This document shows, piece after piece, positions 6,150 through 8,398 of a stretch of 8,398 bases of DNA. Positions within the stretch are counted from its first letter, which is position 1, and each line of letters starts with the position of its first letter. The notes beneath the pieces were generated by a model. The model did not search any database. It was not told the DNA's origin and worked only from the letters and a program-made list of their open reading frames with translations. The translations under genes and the position numbers were made by a program. Source of the stretch: an uncultured Roseburia sp. (GTDB lineage Bacteria; Bacillota_A; Clostridia; Lachnospirales; Lachnospiraceae); contig CAAEAE010000017.1 in assembly GCA_900753715.1 (NCBI GenBank), positions 1 through 8,398 of the forward strand, in the 5' to 3' direction.

Positions 6150-6542
6150 CTAAAACTTTACAACTTCCGGTTCATGGGTAAAAGAAGAAAAGGTTGCTGT
6201 TGCATTCTGAAAATACAATACTTCCGTATTTCCATCATCTGCCGAATACATTGCCTGTAAAGACGGATACGCATCCAGCATAGACTGTCTGGCTTCTCGC
6301 CGATCATCTTCTACAAGCTCTCCCGCAAGACGAAGCCACTCGCCATTTTTAAATGCACAGATCTCTACCTTGGGATTCTCATGAATCTGGCTGGATACCT
6401 CTTTTTTCTTGCCAGTCTGTATATACAGCTTTCCTTCAAAAATGTGTGCTGTTCCAAAAGGCCGTACTCTCGGCTGATCGCCTTCTACGGTTGCAAGATA
6501 ATAGGTTTCTGCCTCTTTTAAAAATTTTAATACACGTTCCAT
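6150..6542 (-). CDS. Pyridoxamine 5'-phosphate oxidase-like FMN-binding protein
   Basis: A 130-residue protein of the PPOX split-barrel fold, probably a flavin-dependent reductase or oxidase of unknown substrate. The opening MERVLKFLKEAETYYLATVEGDQPRVRPFGTAHIFEGKLYIQTGKKKEVSSQIHENPKVEICAF is the classic pattern: ATVEGDQPRVRPFG is strand 1-2 with the phosphate/flavin contacts, the KKKEVSSQIHENP helix follows, and then the barrel strand. The second half (EWLRLAGELVEDDRREARQSMLDAYPSLQAMY) matches clostridial single-domain members. True PdxH proteins are longer, so vitamin B6 synthesis is not implied. ATG 6542 has a strong AGGAGG nine bases upstream. It sits between the ligase cluster and the DUF1703 remnant and is probably a separate unit. 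Confidence 0.85.
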   Translation of the reverse strand: MERVLKFLKEAETYYLATVEGDQPRVRPFGTAHIFEGKLYIQTGKKKEVSSQIHENPKVEICAFKNGEWLRLAGELVEDDRREARQSMLDAYPSLQAMYSADDGNTEVLYFQNATATFSSFTHEPEVVKF

Positions 6543-6583
6543 ATCTTTCGTCCTCCTTGTTATTTTTGCTATTTTTGTTATTT

Positions 6584-6611
6584 ATTGTAATCTTATTTCA
6601 TCTTAACGCAA
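6584..6611 (-). promoter_or_regulatory. Candidate promoter of the PPOX-like gene
   Basis: On the minus strand TTGCGT (6611-6606) and TACAAT (6589-6584) are 16 bases apart, overlapping the end of the DUF1703 remnant. The leader would be about 35 nt. It is plausible but not strong. Confidence 0.4.
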
Positions 6612-7451
6612 ACTCTCTTTCCGGAAAAAGCAATTCCAAACTTCAAAATATCATGAATTCCTTCTTCCTTCATTTCTGTATCATATCTCTTTTCATCAAT
6701 CTGATCTAATGCATCATCGGCATAATCTGAAAGTTGTTCCTCACTCCAATCCTTTTCCAACTTTAATTCCATAAGAATTCCCGGGTATCGGCTTTCTCTC
6801 GGAACCAGGCTGATGTCATATCTTCCATCACCGGACTCTCTATTAGACTTGATCTTATACTGATTATCCATCAAAGCAATCAGGCCCAGAACTAATCCAT
6901 GATAAAAGCCTTCGGCTCCGGCATCAAAAAAACTGATTGATCTATCCATATACTCTGCGATGGCTTTCTGAAGCTTCTTATAGTCATTTGTATAAAGGCT
7001 TTCGGCTATTTTATCTGCGGTTGACCTTGCGGCAGCCCCATCGCAATAAATGAGATAAAATTTCACTCTTATAGACTGCTGCTATTTCTCTGTTCGGAAT
7101 TGACACTTCGCACAGATAAGAACCATCTGCCTGCAGTTCTTTCTTCGGTGTCTTCAGATATCCTGCCACTAATAACAAGCTATAGATATTGGCCGAATCC
7201 TCAGAAAGTGACCTGTAAACTACATTCTGATCTATTCTGGCAATAACCCGCTCTCCTTGCAGCAACGAATGCAGCTTTTGCATTATATCATCTGTAGCTA
7301 CCTTCAAAACATCCTCAAGAATTTCATTCTTTCCGGTATATACCCAGTAAGCCTGAGGAATGCCCCCCTTCGAAATATAATTGATTACTGACCACGGATT
7401 ATATATTTCTGCGGATCCAAATAAATATCCATCGTACCATTCTTTTTTCAA
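6593..7451 (-). pseudogene. DUF1703-type AAA-like/PD-(D/E)XK nuclease protein, 5'-truncated and frameshifted
   Basis: Two overlapping minus-strand frames make one gene. The first (from TTG 7451) has the end of the AAA-like domain, EWYDGYLFGSAEIYNPWSVINYI and AYWVYTGKNE, then LLVAGYLKT and IPNREIAAVYKSEILSHL. The second (up to stop 6593) continues with STADKIAESLYTNDYKKLQKAIAEYMDRSISFFDAGAEGFYHGLVLGLIAL and the nuclease motif GRYDISLVP...GILMELKLEKDW, with Asp and the E-x-K pair of the PD-(D/E)XK fold. The change of frame is near the four-base G run at 7036-7039; dropping one G joins them. Family members are about 530-580 residues long with Walker A near the N-terminus; the first roughly 280 residues are missing and an in-frame TAA lies eight codons before the TTG. 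The region upstream has no matching sequence, so the 5' half was lost. Confidence 0.78.
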
Positions 7452-7949
7452 GCTTACTAAAAATAAAAGTTCTTATTCAATATACTTTCTTTTCCAAAGG
7501 CCATCCGAATAAATTTGCTACTTCCACTTTGCATATAATTTCGCTTTTATTAAATATTAGATCATTTTGTTTCTTTATACCTTTGTAAACATAAAAACTA
7601 AATTGAAATTCTTACATTTTATCCCCTATCTCTATCCCGACACATACTTAAAATTAATTTTAGCATATTAAATCCATCCATTCAATGGTTCGCACCCCCA
7701 ATACCATCTGCCAATACTATATGGAATATTGACATAATAGATACTTATATTCATAACTATAAATGTTATTAATGTCCAAGACAATGGTAATAAGATAAAG
7801 ATACACCCTTCTCCTTCTTTTGTCATCTTTTGTCGTTCTAGCACGATCCACTACCTCATTCATCACATCCCAATTCCAATCCACATCCTCATGATCAGGA
7901 AATCACAATCCCGATCATGAGGAGCATATTTCAATGCATCTTTAAATAA
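7452..7949 (-). other. AT-rich region without a convincing gene
   Basis: About 500 bp between the DUF1703 remnant and the XRE gene. The missing N-terminal half of the DUF1703 protein is not there in any minus-strand frame I translated. A 61-codon stretch without an obvious start (7717-7902, minus; DHEDVDWNWDVMNEVVDRARTTKDDKRRRR then hydrophobic residues) looks partly protein-like. A frame directly after the XRE stop (LFKDALKYAPHDRDCDF) could be its other part, so a small decayed gene downstream of the XRE gene is possible. The only clear structure is the inverted repeat at 7886-7923. Confidence 0.4.
7886..7923. repeat. Imperfect inverted repeat, 15-bp arms
   Basis: Arms 7886-7900 and 7909-7923 pair over 11 + 3 bp with one A-C mismatch, leaving an 8-base loop. 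The core TCATGATC/GATCATGA contains several GATC and TCATGA motifs. It lies 27 bp after the stop of the XRE gene. There is no T run after it on either strand, so it is not a standard intrinsic terminator. It may stabilise the 3' end of that mRNA or be a protein site. Confidence 0.6.
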
Positions 7950-8207
7950 TTACTTTTCATAAAAATCTTCCATTCCCATCTCTTCCCCTTCTCCAAACAA
8001 AAGATAGCCGAGCGAAATATTGAGGTATCCTGCTATCATCTCTAACTTGGCAAGATCTCTGATGCCACAGCCGGGTTTATTATTTTCCAATGCGCTTAAA
8101 TCCGGCTGATACATGTTCAAATCCTCCGCCATCTTTTTCTGGGAGATTTTCTTCTTATATTTGCGTGCCTCCTTGATACGGGATGCGATGATATCATAAT
8201 CAATCAT
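7950..8207 (-). CDS. XRE-family helix-turn-helix regulator (small)
   Basis: An 85-residue DNA-binding protein. Residues 7-70 are one Cro/CI-type domain: IASRIKEARKYKKKISQKKMAEDLNMYQPDLSALENN, with helices 2-3 in SQKKMAEDL-NMYQPDLSALE, then IRDLAKLEMIAGYLNISLGYLLFGEG. The C-terminal tail is short and acidic (EGEEMGMEDFYEK), so there is no sensor domain. The start, ATG 8207, is preceded by GAGGGGAG about 10 bases upstream. The insertion sequence begins only about 34 bp upstream of the start, so the native promoter has probably been separated from the gene, and expression may now depend on the IS end. Partner or target genes are not visible, although a decayed small gene may have followed. Confidence 0.82.
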   Translation of the reverse strand: MIDYDIIASRIKEARKYKKKISQKKMAEDLNMYQPDLSALENNKPGCGIRDLAKLEMIAGYLNISLGYLLFGEGEEMGMEDFYEK

Positions 8208-8241
8208 ATGGCAATCTCTCCCCTCAATACTCTAATAGATA

Positions 8242-8258
8242 GGCGTTTGCGAAACGCC
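8242..8258. repeat. Perfect 7-bp palindrome at the putative IS edge
   Basis: GGCGTTT (8242-8248) and AAACGCC (8252-8258) flank a 3-base GCG. It could be the terminal recognition site of the transposase or part of the palindromic target into which such elements insert. Confidence 0.6.
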
Positions 8259-8262
8259 ACAA

Positions 8263-8285
8263 GCCGCATAAATACGGCATTTTTT
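8263..8285 (+). terminator. Weak intrinsic terminator facing into the IS
   Basis: GCCG and CGGC (8263-8278) enclose an 8-base loop and are followed by A and six T. The stem is short (4 bp, with possible A-T pairs inside). Located outside the transposase promoter, it would reduce read-through from flanking DNA into the transposase. Confidence 0.4.
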
Positions 8286-8299
8286 GTTACCCAAAAACA

Positions 8300-8374
8300 A
8301 ATAACTCCTCACCGGATATGGTATAATAGAGTTGACTAAAAACTAAAATCCACACACCCAAGAAAGGAGTTATT
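8300..8374 (+). promoter_or_regulatory. Transposase promoter enclosed by a 10-bp inverted repeat that hides the ribosome site
   Basis: An extended -10, TGGTATAAT, has its hexamer at 8322-8327; there is no clear -35. AATAACTCCT (8300-8309) and AGGAGTTATT (8365-8374) are a perfect inverted repeat. The right arm is the ribosome site. The left arm lies upstream of the predicted start (near 8334), so only read-through RNA could form the hairpin. Several known IS elements use this logic to avoid activation by neighbouring promoters. Confidence 0.55.
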
Positions 8375-8383
8375 CTGATATCT

Positions 8384-8398
8384 ATGATACCATACAAA
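8384..8398 (+). CDS. Transposase, first five codons only
   Basis: ATG 8384 begins MIPYK at the right edge. AAGGAG lies 14 bases upstream, rather far. An in-frame CTG at 8375 would give (M)ISMIPYK with a spacing of 5, so the true start could be there. The MIPYK opening resembles DUF772-containing transposases of gut Clostridia that I recall, but five residues cannot prove it. Confidence 0.4.

Larger units (their letters stand above)
8241..8398 (+). mobile_element. Left end of an insertion sequence (continues past the window)
   Basis: The boundary is placed at or near 8241, where a perfect palindrome GGCGTTT-GCG-AAACGCC begins. After it come a weak hairpin with a T run, an extended -10 promoter, a ribosome site and the first codons of what looks like a transposase. 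The gene order hairpin-terminator-promoter-ORF fits an IS end protecting itself from outside transcription. Palindromic ends and this N-terminus recall IS1182-like elements of gut Clostridia, from memory. The right end and target duplication are outside, so the exact border is uncertain. Confidence 0.55.

Noticed and set aside
6150..6542. PPOX-like gene named as pdxH
   Set aside because: It is too short and of the single-domain clostridial type; enzymatic role in vitamin B6 synthesis is not supported.
7480..7611. 44-codon minus-strand open stretch (EFQFSFYVYKGIKKQ...FGWPLEKKVY)
   Set aside because: It has no usable start codon or ribosome site and no family I recognise. It probably arises by chance in AT-rich DNA.

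Overview
The window looks like an accessory region of a low-to-mid GC Firmicute, most likely a gut Clostridia/Lachnospiraceae genome. The reasons are strong AGGAGG-type ribosome sites, AT-rich intergenic DNA, and gene families typical of that group: an AraC regulator beside an FtsX-type ABC exporter, a HicB-like protein with an XRE regulator, an AAA-like/PD-(D/E)XK protein of the DUF1703 type, and an IS with its own promoter. The taxon is inferred from family resemblance, not proven. Apart from the two edges (the AraC tail and the IS start), every gene is on the minus strand.

From left to right: (a) 2-214 is the C-terminal DNA-binding end of an AraC regulator on the plus strand. (b) 252-2955 is a two-gene ABC exporter operon read leftward, and both genes are damaged. 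The ATPase has a one-base frameshift in a run of six G. The permease has lost its N-terminus and first membrane segment, so the well-placed start codon leads only to a 22-residue peptide. (c) 3109-3682 is a HicB-like domain followed by an XRE regulator, with no HicA toxin. (d) 3790-6036 is the most interesting part: an uncharacterised 190-residue protein overlaps a calcineurin-type metallophosphoesterase gene by 4 nt, and an Rnl5/DraRnl-type ATP-dependent RNA ligase follows. The pairing of an end-healing type enzyme with an end-sealing enzyme suggests an RNA repair module. Two copies of an approximately 87-bp element lie before the first gene and before the ligase. Each carries a -35/-10 pair, an inverted repeat whose 3' arm holds the ribosome site, and a start codon. 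(e) 6150-6542 is a small FMN-binding PPOX-fold protein. (f) 6593-7451 is a DUF1703-type remnant, lacking its N-terminal ATPase half and frameshifted. (g) 7452-7949 has no convincing gene but holds a strong imperfect inverted repeat. (h) 7950-8207 is an XRE regulator. (i) From about 8241 to the right edge is the left end of an insertion sequence whose transposase begins at the last bases.

The best hypothesis for how the parts work together concerns the repeated element. Its predicted transcription start lies inside the loop of the inverted repeat. A transcript from the local promoter would therefore have a free ribosome site, while a read-through transcript from upstream would fold and hide it. 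The IS at the right edge has the same layout for its transposase. This would make ligase synthesis depend on its own promoter even though it lies at the end of an operon. Three suspected frame breaks in the window fall at or near short homopolymers, so sequencing error must be excluded before calling those genes dead.
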